Source of the DNA: Hasllibacter sp. MH4015
GTDB taxonomy: Bacteria > Pseudomonadota > Alphaproteobacteria > Rhodobacterales > Rhodobacteraceae
Length of the DNA stretch: 64,000 nt
Direction: 5' to 3'
Assembly: GCF_020177575.1 (NCBI RefSeq)
Contig: NZ_JAHTBK010000001.1
Span: 2,787,875-2,851,874 of the forward strand
Below are positions 18,455 through 27,475 of this stretch, piece after piece; the first letter of the stretch is position 1, and each line of letters opens with the position of its first letter. The notes under the pieces were generated by a model, which searched no databases, was not told where the DNA came from, and saw only the letters and a list, made by a program, of their open reading frames with translations. A program made the translations under genes and the position numbers.

Positions 18455-19234
18455 TCAACGCACCCCGCGCAACCGATGCCATCGCAATGCGATATGATAC
18501 GCCGCCTGTACTCGCAGGTTGCGCCAGATGCGCGATATCCCACCCCCGCGTGCATTTCGGCGGAACTGACTGATCGTGCCTGTGACCGTTTGCTGGTCGC
18601 CCATTTGCAAGGGGATGGGGCGGGTCAGGGCGAAGCGCAATCCGTTTTCCCAGAAATACTTGTGGTCGTCGTCAACCGGCCGAAAGAACGGGACCGACCG
18701 ATCCAAAAGGCGCGTCGCCGCTGCACGGGTCAACGCGTAGCCAAGGCAGCAGGTCGGGACACGGTAAGGGACAGCCAACTGAATCCCGGGGGCCAATTCC
18801 CGCTCCGCGATGACCGACGCCTCGGGATGGTAAGAAAAGAGCTTTGCAACATCCCAATCGCTGCCCCCGTCGTCACAGAGCGCCGCCATGACCCGGCGCA
18901 GGTCGGGGCTGGCGTCCAGATCATCCTCGAACACGAAACCACCGGGCGCGGCGGCGGTGGCAATGCGACGCCACGCCTCTATGTGACTGAGATAGCATCC
19001 AATTTCCGCAGGCACGAGGTCGCGACGCGCGTGGCGGCGATTGGCATCCGCATCATAGGCCGCGCGCATCTCCGCGACGCTCAGGGCGTTCCCATTGACC
19101 GCCTCTATCCGTTCAAACTCGATACCCTGCGCCTCGAATTGGCCGCGCACGTTGTCCATCCGCACTGTATTCGCGGCCAGGTTAATGACGAAAGACGGCC
19201 AGATCGGCGGGATCGTGTCTTGCTCGCGGCTCAT
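18455..19234 (-). CDS. Glycosyltransferase family 25 protein
   Basis: A 259-residue GT25 enzyme with FVINLAANTVRMDNVRGQF near 15-33, RIEAVNG, EIGCYLSHIEAWR at about 77-89 and FVFEDDLDASPD, the acidic metal site, near 100-111. The C-terminus is Arg-rich like that of its neighbour. The stop is two bases before the next gene's ATG, so both are probably translated from one message. The two proteins share only family motifs, suggesting an old duplication or different specificities. Proximity to lpcC supports a lipopolysaccharide role. Confidence 0.9.
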   Translation of the reverse strand: MSREQDTIPPIWPSFVINLAANTVRMDNVRGQFEAQGIEFERIEAVNGNALSVAEMRAAYDADANRRHARRDLVPAEIGCYLSHIEAWRRIATAAAPGGFVFEDDLDASPDLRRVMAALCDDGGSDWDVAKLFSYHPEASVIAERELAPGIQLAVPYRVPTCCLGYALTRAAATRLLDRSVPFFRPVDDDHKYFWENGLRFALTRPIPLQMGDQQTVTGTISQFRRNARGGGISRIWRNLRVQAAYHIALRWHRLRGVR

Positions 19235-19276
19235 GGTCGAATGCTCTAGCGAATGCGGTGGGATGAGGAAAGCGGC

Positions 19277-20335
19277 CTAGCCTTCCGACAGCAGCCGCCG
19301 ATAGATCGCCATTATGGCCTCCGCCTCCGCTTCTATCCGGAAATTCCGCTCCACATGGCGTCGCGCGGATGCTCCCATCGCTGACAGTTTGGTCGTATCC
19401 GACAGCATCTCAAGGATCGCATCGGACATGCCCGGTATGTCCTGCGGTGAAATCAGCTTGCCCGTTTCCGCCGTCAGCAATTCCGGAAATGCGCCGACGG
19501 TTGTGGCCACGACCGGAACCCCGCAGGCCATCGCCTCAAGCGGGGTCAATCCGAACCCTTCCCAGCGCTGCGGCGCCACGAAAAGATCGAGAACGCGATA
19601 CCAATCCGCCATTTCGTGAACCGGCACCTCCGGCAGGAAATGGATGCGGTCGCCAACGCCAGACGCGGCAGCCTTAGCGCGGAGATCGGCCTCGTAAGTC
19701 GTATGGCTTTCCGTCGCGCGACCCATGATCAGCGCATGGCCGTGTGTCACCTGCTTCAGGACCGGGATCATGGCATCAAGGAAATCACCCGTCCCCTTTT
19801 GCGCGCGGATACGCCCGTAGCATCCGACCAAGAGACCGTCTTGCAGTCCCAGCCGGTTCCGAAGGGCAGCTCGGTCGTCGGGCGGCGAAAACTGCGTCGT
19901 GTCGATGCCGTGCAGGATCACATCGGCCGGATGATCGAGGTAACCGGCCGTCTTACGAGACGTGGCGATAAGGTGGTCCATCCGGTCGATCAACCACTTG
20001 GTGTAGCCCGTGTGTTTACGCTGAGAGGCGGAGGTGAAGACCAGTTTCAGACGCTTGCCGAGCAGGTATTTCAGGGCGAGGCCCGCCAACATCTCCGTAT
20101 TTCGCCTGGCGTGCCAGACCCGTGGGCCGGAGGGTCCGTTCCGCGACATGGTGATAAGCGCGGAAGGTGGGATCGTCGGGACGTGCAGCGGCATGTCCGG
20201 GGCCACGGCGGCCAGTGCCATCGCCTTCGCCTGCAAGGGAACCAGGCGCACGATCGTGGCGGTCACGCCGCTCAACCGCCGTTTAAAATTGGGAACCAGA
20301 ACGTCAAGCTCGGCGGGATTGGGGCGGTGCTCCAT
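19277..20335 (-). CDS. lpcC: Lipopolysaccharide core glycosyltransferase, LpcC-like (GT4)
   Basis: A 352-residue GT-B fold, family 4 transferase. The N-terminus DVLVPNFKRRLSGVTATIVRLVP, then VWHARRNTEMLAGL, FTSASQRKHTGYTKWLIDRMD and VILHGIDTTQFSP are characteristic of rhizobial LpcC, a mannosyltransferase of inner-core lipopolysaccharide. The C-terminal donor domain has GRIRAQKGTGDF and the EGFGLTPLEAMACGVPVV motif (EX7E). It precedes the two GT25 genes by 42 bases in the same direction, making a likely three-gene core-LPS unit downstream of hemF. Sugar identity is inferred from the family. Confidence 0.88.
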   Translation of the reverse strand: MEHRPNPAELDVLVPNFKRRLSGVTATIVRLVPLQAKAMALAAVAPDMPLHVPTIPPSALITMSRNGPSGPRVWHARRNTEMLAGLALKYLLGKRLKLVFTSASQRKHTGYTKWLIDRMDHLIATSRKTAGYLDHPADVILHGIDTTQFSPPDDRAALRNRLGLQDGLLVGCYGRIRAQKGTGDFLDAMIPVLKQVTHGHALIMGRATESHTTYEADLRAKAAASGVGDRIHFLPEVPVHEMADWYRVLDLFVAPQRWEGFGLTPLEAMACGVPVVATTVGAFPELLTAETGKLISPQDIPGMSDAILEMLSDTTKLSAMGASARRHVERNFRIEAEAEAIMAIYRRLLSEG

Positions 20336-20362
20336 GGGCCGCTTCCTGCCTCAGATGCGGGG

Positions 20363-21241
20363 TCAGGTCCACTTCGCAATCGGCGGCAGGGACATCAGCA
20401 CGGCGTTTGCATCATGCCCGGTTTCAAGTCCGAACTTGGTGCCACGGTCGTAGACGAGGTTGTATTCGGCGTAGAGGCCGCGGTGGATCAGCTGCGCCTC
20501 GCGGTCTTCTTCCGTGAACGCTTCGTGCCGCCGTTTCTCCACGCAGCCCAGAAATGCCGGAAGGAACGCGCGGCCCACATCCTGGGTGAAGGCGAAATCC
20601 GCCTCCCAATCGCCGGTATTGAGGTCATCGTAGAAGATGCCGCCCACGCCACGGGCCCGGTTTCGGTGGGGGACGTAGAAATACTCATCCGCCCAGGCCT
20701 TGAACCTTTCGTAATAGTCCGGATCGTGGCGGTCGCAATGGTCCTTGAGGACATGGTGAAAATGCGCCGTATCCTCTTCGTACTCGATGGCGGGGTTCAG
20801 GTCCGACCCACCACCGAACCACCACGCTCCGGGGGTCCAGAACATGCGGGTGTTCATGTGAACTGCCGGGACGCGAGGATTTTGCATATGCGCAACCAGG
20901 CTGATGCCCGAGGCCCAGAAGCGCGGATCATCCGCCATACCGGCAACACCGCGCGCCGCCATCGCCTTCTGCGCCCTTTCCCCCAACGTTCCGAACACGG
21001 CGGAGACATTGACGCCGACCTTTTCGAAAACGCGCCCGTCGCGCATGACGCTCATCAGGCCGCCGCCTGCATCCGACCCGTCGTCGGACGCGCGCTTGGT
21101 TTCCGTGACCTCGAACCGACCCGCTGGCGCATCGCCGCCTTGGGAGTCCTCGACCGCCTCGAAGGCTTCGACGATCTCGTCCCTCAGGCTACGGAACCAC
21201 GCGGCGGCACGGGTCTTGCGATCATCAATCAGGTCTTTCAT
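20363..21241 (-). CDS. hemF: Oxygen-dependent coproporphyrinogen III oxidase
   Basis: Aerobic conversion of coproporphyrinogen III to protoporphyrinogen IX. The frame is open far upstream, across the opposite strand of the carboxypeptidase gene, but ATG at 21241 (MKDLIDDRKTRAAAWF) gives the usual 292 residues. Signatures are visible: VHMNTRMFWTPGAWWFGGGSDLNP, HFHHVLKDHCDRH, RARGVGGIFYDDL and the C-terminal RGLYAEYNLVYDRGTKFGL. The organism also carries the anaerobic alternative hemN at 32038, so haem synthesis can run with or without oxygen. Confidence 0.97.
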   Translation of the reverse strand: MKDLIDDRKTRAAAWFRSLRDEIVEAFEAVEDSQGGDAPAGRFEVTETKRASDDGSDAGGGLMSVMRDGRVFEKVGVNVSAVFGTLGERAQKAMAARGVAGMADDPRFWASGISLVAHMQNPRVPAVHMNTRMFWTPGAWWFGGGSDLNPAIEYEEDTAHFHHVLKDHCDRHDPDYYERFKAWADEYFYVPHRNRARGVGGIFYDDLNTGDWEADFAFTQDVGRAFLPAFLGCVEKRRHEAFTEEDREAQLIHRGLYAEYNLVYDRGTKFGLETGHDANAVLMSLPPIAKWT

Positions 21242-21484
21242 CGGTCTCGCGGTCCTTTTGCAACACTCGCACAGGTTGTAGCAGGCACGCGGCGGCACCG
21301 CCATGGCGCGACGCGCGTGTCGCAGCCCACATTTTGACGGTGGTGTTGCATCGAAGACCACATCTTCCAAATCCTTGCATGCAGTGGGAAAAATCGCGCG
21401 AAGCGATGGATTTTGAAACCGCTTTGGCCTAGGATCACACGCAATAGCCGCAACAGACGGCACCTGAGGCAGATAGAGCAACTC

Positions 21485-22897
21485 ATGTTCGTACGGTTTT
21501 TTTACGTCGTCCTTCTGGGCGTCGCTTTGACGTTTGGCGCAATTTCGCCCGGTCAGGCCGCGCCCTATGCGGCGATGGTCATGGATGCGCGCAATGGCGA
21601 AGTTTTGCATTCGCGCAATGCCGACACCCGCCTGCATCCGGCATCGCTGACCAAGATGATGACCCTCTATATCGCGTTCGAAGCGATCCGGTTGGGTGAG
21701 ATTACGCTCGATACCGAAGTTACAATCTCCGCCAATGCCGCAGCGGAGCCGCCGTCGGAGCTTGGCCTGCGCGCGGGGTCCACGATCCGCTTCCGCTATC
21801 TCATCCGCGCCGCCGCAATCCGCTCTGCCAACGATGCCGCCACCGCGATCGGAGAGGTCTTGTCCGGGTCCGAGGCCGCGTTCGCGCGCCGCATGAACCG
21901 TACCGCGCGCGCCCTTGGCATGACACGCACCACGTTTCGCAATGCCCATGGGCTGACCCAAGCCGAACATTTGTCGACGGCGCGGGACATGACGATGCTG
22001 GGGCGGCGGCTGATCTACGATTACCCGCAATATTACAACCTCTTCTCCCGCATCACCGCCGATGCCGGTATCGCGCAGGTTCGCAACACCAACCGGCGGG
22101 TGCTGACCAATTATCGCGGCGCGGACGGTATCAAGACCGGCTACACCCGCGCTGCGGGCTTCAACCTCGTCGCATCCGCCCAGAGGGGGGAGGAACGGAT
22201 CATTGCAACCGTTTTCGGGGGTCGAAGTTCGGCGTGGCGAAATGAACGGGTTATGGAGCTTCTCGACATGGGCTTCGAACGCGCGCCATCCTCGGTCGCA
22301 CTTCGCATACCGCCGCTTCCGACCTATTCGGGCGAAGATCTGGAACCCGCAGGCACCGGGGGCGCACCGCCCGGCCAAAGGGCCGTCACCACGTCGATGC
22401 GCCCGATCATGCGTCCCGGAAACGGGCCCGACGGGGAGTTGCTGGCAGCGATTTCCGAAGCCGTGGGCGAAGCGCTGACGAATATCCAGGACCCCGAAGT
22501 GGAGGCCGCGATACAGGCCGCCGCCGGTGCGCTGGATACGGCCCCCGCTACACCCGCGCCAAGGCCGGAACCGCAGGCCGCCCTTGAGCCGGAACCGGCG
22601 CCGCTGGTCCCGCCCCGCCCGGCCCCGGAGCCGGAGGTGGTGACGCGCGCATCGTCCACGGGTTCGCGTCTTTTCGGCGTCTCTCTCGGGCCGCAGGTGT
22701 CGCACCATGCCGCCGAGCGCTTGTTGTTGCGCACGGCGTTGGCCGAGCTTGGCACATTCGACACGGCCCTGCGTCGGGTGGTTTCGACGGGTCGTGGCTT
22801 CGATGCGCGGTTCGCCGGAATGACCGAAGACCAGGCCACGCGCGCCTGCGCACGGTTGAGCGCACGCAACGTCACGTGTGAACCGTTCGGGCCGTAA
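21485..22897 (+). CDS. D-alanyl-D-alanine carboxypeptidase with C-terminal SPOR domain
   Basis: Penicillin-binding-protein-type serine peptidase trimming peptidoglycan stem peptides in the periplasm. ATG at 21485 begins MFVRFFYVVLLGVALTFG, a Sec signal ending near AAPYA; an in-frame ATG 24 codons earlier would spoil it. Catalytic motifs of family S11 are SLTK (PASLTKMMT), SAN (IRSANDAA) and KTG (GIKTGYTRAAG). A Pro/Glu-rich linker of roughly 100 residues leads to a terminal SPOR-like domain (about 400-470) expected to bind denuded septal glycan. The 470-residue layout is common in Rhodobacterales. Divergent from hemF. Confidence 0.94.
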   Translation: MFVRFFYVVLLGVALTFGAISPGQAAPYAAMVMDARNGEVLHSRNADTRLHPASLTKMMTLYIAFEAIRLGEITLDTEVTISANAAAEPPSELGLRAGSTIRFRYLIRAAAIRSANDAATAIGEVLSGSEAAFARRMNRTARALGMTRTTFRNAHGLTQAEHLSTARDMTMLGRRLIYDYPQYYNLFSRITADAGIAQVRNTNRRVLTNYRGADGIKTGYTRAAGFNLVASAQRGEERIIATVFGGRSSAWRNERVMELLDMGFERAPSSVALRIPPLPTYSGEDLEPAGTGGAPPGQRAVTTSMRPIMRPGNGPDGELLAAISEAVGEALTNIQDPEVEAAIQAAAGALDTAPATPAPRPEPQAALEPEPAPLVPPRPAPEPEVVTRASSTGSRLFGVSLGPQVSHHAAERLLLRTALAELGTFDTALRRVVSTGRGFDARFAGMTEDQATRACARLSARNVTCEPFGP

Positions 22898-22908
22898 CGG
22901 TTGGGGCG

Positions 22909-23067
22909 CTATTGCTTGGGCGTATCGTCGTAATCGTCGCGCAGAATCCTGTGGGCGTCCCCTTCGGGGTCGTCGAACTGGCCCTTGCGCAACATCCACC
23001 AGAACGCGACGAGCCCGGCCCCTCCGAGGATCAGGCTGACGGGGATGAGGATGCCAAGTACGTCCAT
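22909..23067 (-). CDS. ccoS: cbb3 oxidase maturation protein CcoS
   Basis: A 52-residue single-pass membrane protein needed for haem/copper insertion into cbb3 oxidase. MDVLGILIPVSLILGGAGLVAFWWMLRKGQFDDPEGDAHRIL: one helix, then the family's WXXXXGQFDDPEGDAXRIL signature. The ATG overlaps the ccoI stop by one base (TAATG), fixing the start at 23067; an earlier in-frame ATG would lie inside ccoI. Last gene of the ccoGHIS maturation operon and convergent with the carboxypeptidase gene. Confidence 0.95.
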   Translation of the reverse strand: MDVLGILIPVSLILGGAGLVAFWWMLRKGQFDDPEGDAHRILRDDYDDTPKQ

Positions 23068-25250
23068 TACTTGAGCCTCAGCGCATTGAGCGAAACGGTC
23101 AAGGAAGATGCGGACATGGCCAGCGCGGCGATCAGCGGCGAACACAAGCCCGCCACCGCCAAGGGAACGGCGAGAATGTTGTAGACCGACGCAACGCCGA
23201 AATTCTCCTTGATGCGCCGGCGCGCGGATCTGGACGTTGTCATCGCGTCGAGGATCGGCAGCAAGCTGCGCCCGGTCAGCACCATGTCAGACGCGGCGCG
23301 GGCCGCCTCCAACGCGGTTGCCGGAGAGATGGAGACATGGGCCGCCGCAAGGGCCGCCGTGTCGTTCATGCCGTCGCCCACCATCAGCACCTTATGGCCC
23401 GCCTGCCCCATTTTGGTGACGGCCTCTGCCTTCTGGGCGGGCCGCGCCTCTGCCACGAAGTCCTGGATCCCGATCCGCGCCGCGAAGTCAGAGACGGCAG
23501 GGGCGACATCACCGGACAGGAGGATCACGCGCTTGCCGTCTGAAAGGAGCGCGCGAACGAGGTCTTCCGCGCCGTCGCGCAGGGTATCGGCGAAGGGAAG
23601 CGCATAGGTTTCTGCCCCGATCCTCAGATAGCTGGCCGTGGTTGCAAGTGCCTCTGCCCCGACCCAGCTGGCACGGCCAAGTTTGACGGGCTGGCCCTGC
23701 CATTCCCCCTCGATCCCGTAACCGGGCCGTTCCGCAACATTGCGAAGCCGCGCAGGGGTCACGCCCCTGTCTGTCAGGCCATGCGCCAGCGCCTTGGAGA
23801 GCGGATGCTCGGACGCGTCTGCGAGGGCCAGGGCCACGCTGGAAGTGGTCTCGTCCAAGGCATCAAGGTTCAAGGCCTGCGGTGCGCCATCGGTCAGGGT
23901 TCCGGTCTTGTCGAACACCACCGTGTCGACATCGGCCAACCGTTCCAACGCCGTTCCGTCCTTGATCAGCATACCTCTGCGAAACAGGCGCGCGGAGGCA
24001 GCGGTGGTGACGGCGGGTACGGCAAGGCCAAGGGCACAGGGGCAAGTGATAATGAGGACCGCCGCCGCGATATTAAGGGCCACGCGCAGATCCCACGTGT
24101 AAGCGAACCAGCCCATGGCCGCGAGAAGCGCCACGATATGCACACCGGGCGCGTAAAGTTTGGCCGCCGCATCGGCCAGGGATGTGTAATTGTTTCGACC
24201 CGCCTCCGCCACTGCGATCAGATCGGCGATGCGCGCCAATTCGGTGTCGCGACCGGCGGCTTGAACCTGCACCGTGATCGGGCCGGTCAGGTTCGCCTCC
24301 CCCGCATGTACGGCATCACCTTCGGCGGCGACGGCTGGCAAGGTTTCCCCGGTCATCACCGATCGGTCAAGCTCCGTCCGGCCCTCCGTCACAACACCGT
24401 CGACCGGGATGCGCCCACCGGGCAAAACGCGGATCAGGTCCCCCGGGCGCAGGTCCGCCGCAGCCACCGTCCGGGTGCCAGACCCGTCGATGCGCAAGGC
24501 GCGCGGAACATCCAGCGCGGCCAGCTCCTGCGCGGCGGAACGTGCATTCGCGCGCGTCCTGTGGTCCAGATAACGCCCGGCCAGAAGGAAGGTGCACAAC
24601 GCAATCGCCGCATCGAAATAGGCATGTTCGCCCGACAACATCGTCTCGTACAACGAGGTTCCAACGGCCAGAACGATCGCCAGGGTGATCGGCACATCCA
24701 TGTTGAGCCGCCCACCCTTCAATGCGGCGAAGGCCGAAACGTAGAACGGCTGCCCGGTGAAGATCACGGCAGGGATCGCGATGGCGGCGCTGATCCAGTG
24801 CATCATGTCACGGGTCACGCCCTCCGCCCCGGACCAGACCGCCACTGACAGAAGCATCACGTTCATCATGGCGAACACCGCCACGGCGAGACGCATCAAA
24901 AGCGCGCGACCCCTCGCATCGACCTGCGTGGCTGCAAGGACCCCGGCATCAAGCTCATGGGCCTCGTAACCCGCATCGGTCAGGTGTTTGCACAGCAGCT
25001 CGGGCGCTGTGTCCAGATCCGCGTCCACTGCCACGCGGCGAAGCGTCAGGTTCACATGGGCATCGCGCACACCCGGCACGGCGCGCAGCACACGCTCCAC
25101 CCCCGAAATGCAACCGGCACAATGAATTCCCGGCAAGGCCAGCATCACGCGCGCGTCGCTGGGGGCGATCCCGGCGATCTGCTGAGCCAGCGGCGCGGCA
25201 TCACAGGCCGGGCAGGCCGATGGCCGTGCGGGATCGGCGTAAGCGGTCAT
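23067..25250 (-). CDS. ccoI: Copper-translocating P1B-type ATPase CcoI
   Basis: Delivers copper across the inner membrane for the cbb3 oxidase active site. ATG at 25250 overlaps the ccoH stop (ATGA), giving 727 residues. An N-terminal CPAC pair precedes a heavy-metal-associated domain with GIHCAGC; the membrane part contains the copper-transport ITCPCALGLAVP motif; the soluble domains show the phosphorylation site DKTGTLTDG, the SEHPL motif of the nucleotide-binding domain and GDGMNDTAAL. All match the CcoI/FixI subgroup, slow exporters dedicated to oxidase assembly. Confidence 0.96.
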   Translation of the reverse strand: MTAYADPARPSACPACDAAPLAQQIAGIAPSDARVMLALPGIHCAGCISGVERVLRAVPGVRDAHVNLTLRRVAVDADLDTAPELLCKHLTDAGYEAHELDAGVLAATQVDARGRALLMRLAVAVFAMMNVMLLSVAVWSGAEGVTRDMMHWISAAIAIPAVIFTGQPFYVSAFAALKGGRLNMDVPITLAIVLAVGTSLYETMLSGEHAYFDAAIALCTFLLAGRYLDHRTRANARSAAQELAALDVPRALRIDGSGTRTVAAADLRPGDLIRVLPGGRIPVDGVVTEGRTELDRSVMTGETLPAVAAEGDAVHAGEANLTGPITVQVQAAGRDTELARIADLIAVAEAGRNNYTSLADAAAKLYAPGVHIVALLAAMGWFAYTWDLRVALNIAAAVLIITCPCALGLAVPAVTTAASARLFRRGMLIKDGTALERLADVDTVVFDKTGTLTDGAPQALNLDALDETTSSVALALADASEHPLSKALAHGLTDRGVTPARLRNVAERPGYGIEGEWQGQPVKLGRASWVGAEALATTASYLRIGAETYALPFADTLRDGAEDLVRALLSDGKRVILLSGDVAPAVSDFAARIGIQDFVAEARPAQKAEAVTKMGQAGHKVLMVGDGMNDTAALAAAHVSISPATALEAARAASDMVLTGRSLLPILDAMTTSRSARRRIKENFGVASVYNILAVPLAVAGLCSPLIAALAMSASSLTVSLNALRLK

Positions 25251-25729
25251 TGCCCCGCCAGCGTGAAGGTGATGTTGTGGCGATAATCCGTGCCATCGCG
25301 CGCCGTCCCGGTCAGGCGCAAACGCCACCGGCCCACGTCCAGGTCAGCCGGGGCAGTCAGAACACCATTCGGCCCCCGGGTCAGGTCCAGCAGCTGGTCA
25401 TCGGCGCGCGTCGTGGGCCGTGTCAGCAGCGCCTCAAGCTCCGCCGGGTAGACGGGCCGTCCGCCTTCATCCACGAGGGTCAGGACCACGTTTCCATCTT
25501 CGACCGTCACCGACGCGATCCAACCCAGCGCCTCCTGCGCCGAACGGCGATCATCGAAGGTCTGGCTGTCGGCATAGCTGGAGGTGACTTCCAATCCCGG
25601 AAACGTAGAAACGGCCTGAAACGCCATGAACAGGTTGACCCCGATGATGACGGAGAAGCAGCCACCGAATACGGCCAGCACGTGCCAACCGGTCAGTTTG
25701 CGGGTCTCGGCGATGCTCTGGTCGGTCAT
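25247..25729 (-). CDS. ccoH: cbb3 oxidase assembly protein CcoH/FixH
   Basis: A 160-residue membrane-anchored assembly factor. One helix at about 14-38 (GWHVLAVFGGCFSVIIGVNLFMAF) is followed by FPGLEVTSSYADSQTFD, a recognisable FixH stretch, and a periplasmic beta-rich domain ending in RHNITFTLAGQ. Start and stop both overlap neighbours by ATGA (ccoG upstream, ccoI downstream), typical of the ccoGHIS operon. It probably stabilises CcoNOP assembly together with CcoI. Confidence 0.94.
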   Translation of the reverse strand: MTDQSIAETRKLTGWHVLAVFGGCFSVIIGVNLFMAFQAVSTFPGLEVTSSYADSQTFDDRRSAQEALGWIASVTVEDGNVVLTLVDEGGRPVYPAELEALLTRPTTRADDQLLDLTRGPNGVLTAPADLDVGRWRLRLTGTARDGTDYRHNITFTLAGQ

Positions 25730-27249
25730 TGCGGCTCTCCCTGTCCGAAGAATGTCGTATCCTGATGGGCGCGAAGGTTGTCGCCCAATTCCTCCACCCA
25801 GAAGCGGAAATCTGTGCGCTCTGCCGCCGCGGCTTCACTGCCCGGGCGCGCGATGACGTAGACCCGTTGGAGCAGAGTTTCATCGGCGGGGACATCCACG
25901 GTCAGATTCGGGGTCCCCTCCAATGCCACCTGCAACACGTTGTCGGAGACGAGCGATACGTGGAAGGTGGCGTCCTCGCTCCCCATGTTGCGGATGCGCA
26001 CGTCATACGTGTTGCGGATGGACCCATCGCTCAGCGTGACGAATTGCGGATTGCGCACTGGCGCGACGGTGATGTCGATTTCTGTCCGCATGAACAATGC
26101 CACGACCAGTCCGATGCCGATCAGCGACCATAGGGCGGTATAGATCAGCGTCCGGGGCCGAAGGATGTGGCGCCAGACCGGCACCTTGCTTTTGCCCGCG
26201 CGTTCATTCGCCTCATCGGTCAGGGCAACATAGTCGATCAGGCCCCGTTCCGCGCCGATCTTCTCCATGATGTCGTCACAGGCGTCGATGCAGAGCGCGC
26301 AGGTGATGCATTCCATCTGCTGACCGTCGCGGATGTCGATGCCGACGGGGCAGACATTCACGCACGCATTGCAGTCGATGCAATCGCCAAGCGCCTGGGC
26401 CTCCGGCTCGGCCTTGGTGGTCGATCCCGGCTCCTGCCCCGTGATGGTCGGTCCGGCAAGGCGCGACGAGGCAATGGCCGCCTCGGCGATGGCACGGCGG
26501 CGCTTGCCTTTGCCGCGCGGCTCCCCCCGCCAGTCGCGGTATGCGACGGTGATCGTGTGCTCATCCATCATGGCGGCCTGGATGCGGGGCCAGGGGCACA
26601 TGTAGATGCAGACCTGTTCACGTAGGAACCCACCAAAGATGAAGGTGGTGGCGGTCAGGATCGCGATGGTGACGTAGGCCACGAACGGTGCCTGGCCCGT
26701 CACGATCTCTCGCAGCAGGGTCGGTGCGTCGGCGAAGTAGAATACCCAGGCCCCGCCCGTCGCCACCGCGATCAGCAGCCAGACGATCCACTTGGTGACG
26801 CGCAGGCGCCACTTGTGGAAATCCCACTTCTGCTTCCACAGGCGCAGGCGGGCGTTGCGATCCCCCTCGATCCAGCGCTCGACGGTGAAGAAAAGATCGG
26901 TCCAGACCGTCTGCGGGCAGGCATAGCCGCACCAGACACGCCCCAGCGCGGAGGTGAACAGGAACAAGCCAAGGCCCGCCATGATCAAAAGGCCCGCAAC
27001 GAAATAGAATTCGTGGGGCCAGATCTCGATCCAGAAGAAGAAGAACCGGCGGTTCGCCATGTCCACAAGCACGGCCTGATCCGGCAAGGCCGATCCGCGG
27101 TCCCACCTGATCCACGGGGTGATGTAGTAGATCCCCAGCGTGACGATCAGGATCGCCCATTTCAGGTTCCGGAACCGGCCCGAAACCCGCTTTGGGAACA
27201 CCGGTTCCTGCGCGGCATAGAGCTTTGGCGCGGCATCGTGAGAGGCCAT
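25726..27249 (-). CDS. ccoG: cbb3 oxidase accessory protein CcoG (FixG/RdxA)
   Basis: Membrane-bound iron-sulfur protein, reported to act as a cupric reductase for oxidase maturation. The 507 residues have several membrane helices beginning at about 29, an NapH-like CGYACPQTVWTDLFF motif, and two 4Fe-4S clusters in DCIDCNACVNVCPVGIDIR and ECITCALCIDACDDIM; a C-terminal immunoglobulin-like periplasmic domain follows the last helix. An FNR box lies 70 bases upstream of the ATG, so the maturation operon can be induced independently of ccoNOQP under low oxygen. Confidence 0.96.
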   Translation of the reverse strand: MASHDAAPKLYAAQEPVFPKRVSGRFRNLKWAILIVTLGIYYITPWIRWDRGSALPDQAVLVDMANRRFFFFWIEIWPHEFYFVAGLLIMAGLGLFLFTSALGRVWCGYACPQTVWTDLFFTVERWIEGDRNARLRLWKQKWDFHKWRLRVTKWIVWLLIAVATGGAWVFYFADAPTLLREIVTGQAPFVAYVTIAILTATTFIFGGFLREQVCIYMCPWPRIQAAMMDEHTITVAYRDWRGEPRGKGKRRRAIAEAAIASSRLAGPTITGQEPGSTTKAEPEAQALGDCIDCNACVNVCPVGIDIRDGQQMECITCALCIDACDDIMEKIGAERGLIDYVALTDEANERAGKSKVPVWRHILRPRTLIYTALWSLIGIGLVVALFMRTEIDITVAPVRNPQFVTLSDGSIRNTYDVRIRNMGSEDATFHVSLVSDNVLQVALEGTPNLTVDVPADETLLQRVYVIARPGSEAAAAERTDFRFWVEELGDNLRAHQDTTFFGQGEPQ

Positions 27250-27318
27250 GGATGTCTTTACCTTGAGATCTGGTTTCTGTTCGCCCCTCGACCCTAGATC
27301 GGGCGCGCCATCGTCACC

Positions 27319-27332
27319 TTGACGTGGATCAA
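27319..27332. promoter_or_regulatory. FNR/FnrL box upstream of ccoG
   Basis: TTGACGTGGATCAA fits the FNR consensus TTGAT-N4-ATCAA with one mismatch. It is centred 76 bases before the ccoG start, consistent with activation of ccoGHIS at low oxygen by the FnrL protein encoded at 31204-31950. Confidence 0.8.
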
Positions 27333-27375
27333 TATGCGCCCGGCGGCTCGCTTTACGCCCGCTGATCGGATCGAA

Positions 27376-27421
27376 GCGCCAGCCCCACGATAAAAGCGCG
27401 AACAGGACATGGGGCTGGCGC
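27376..27421. promoter_or_regulatory. 12-bp perfect inverted repeat between ccoP and ccoG
   Basis: GCGCCAGCCCCA (27376-27387) and TGGGGCTGGCGC (27410-27421) are exact complements separated by 22 bases. A second, weaker dyad ACCGGCG/CGCCGGT lies at 27425-27451, nearer to ccoP. No T-tract follows in either direction. In a read-through RNA from ccoP to ccoG this would fold into a very stable stem; it may end or stabilise the ccoNOQP message. Function is inferred. Confidence 0.6.
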
Positions 27422-27475
27422 CGAACCGGCGACGGTCGTTGTGCCGCCGGTGTTCTTTTTCATCCCAAGCGGCGT

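Noticed and set aside
20363-22999. An open frame of 878 codons on the minus strand extending hemF upstream
   Set aside because: Only the last 292 codons show HemF features; the rest lies opposite the carboxypeptidase gene, with low-complexity Arg/Gly-rich content typical of antisense frames in GC-rich DNA.
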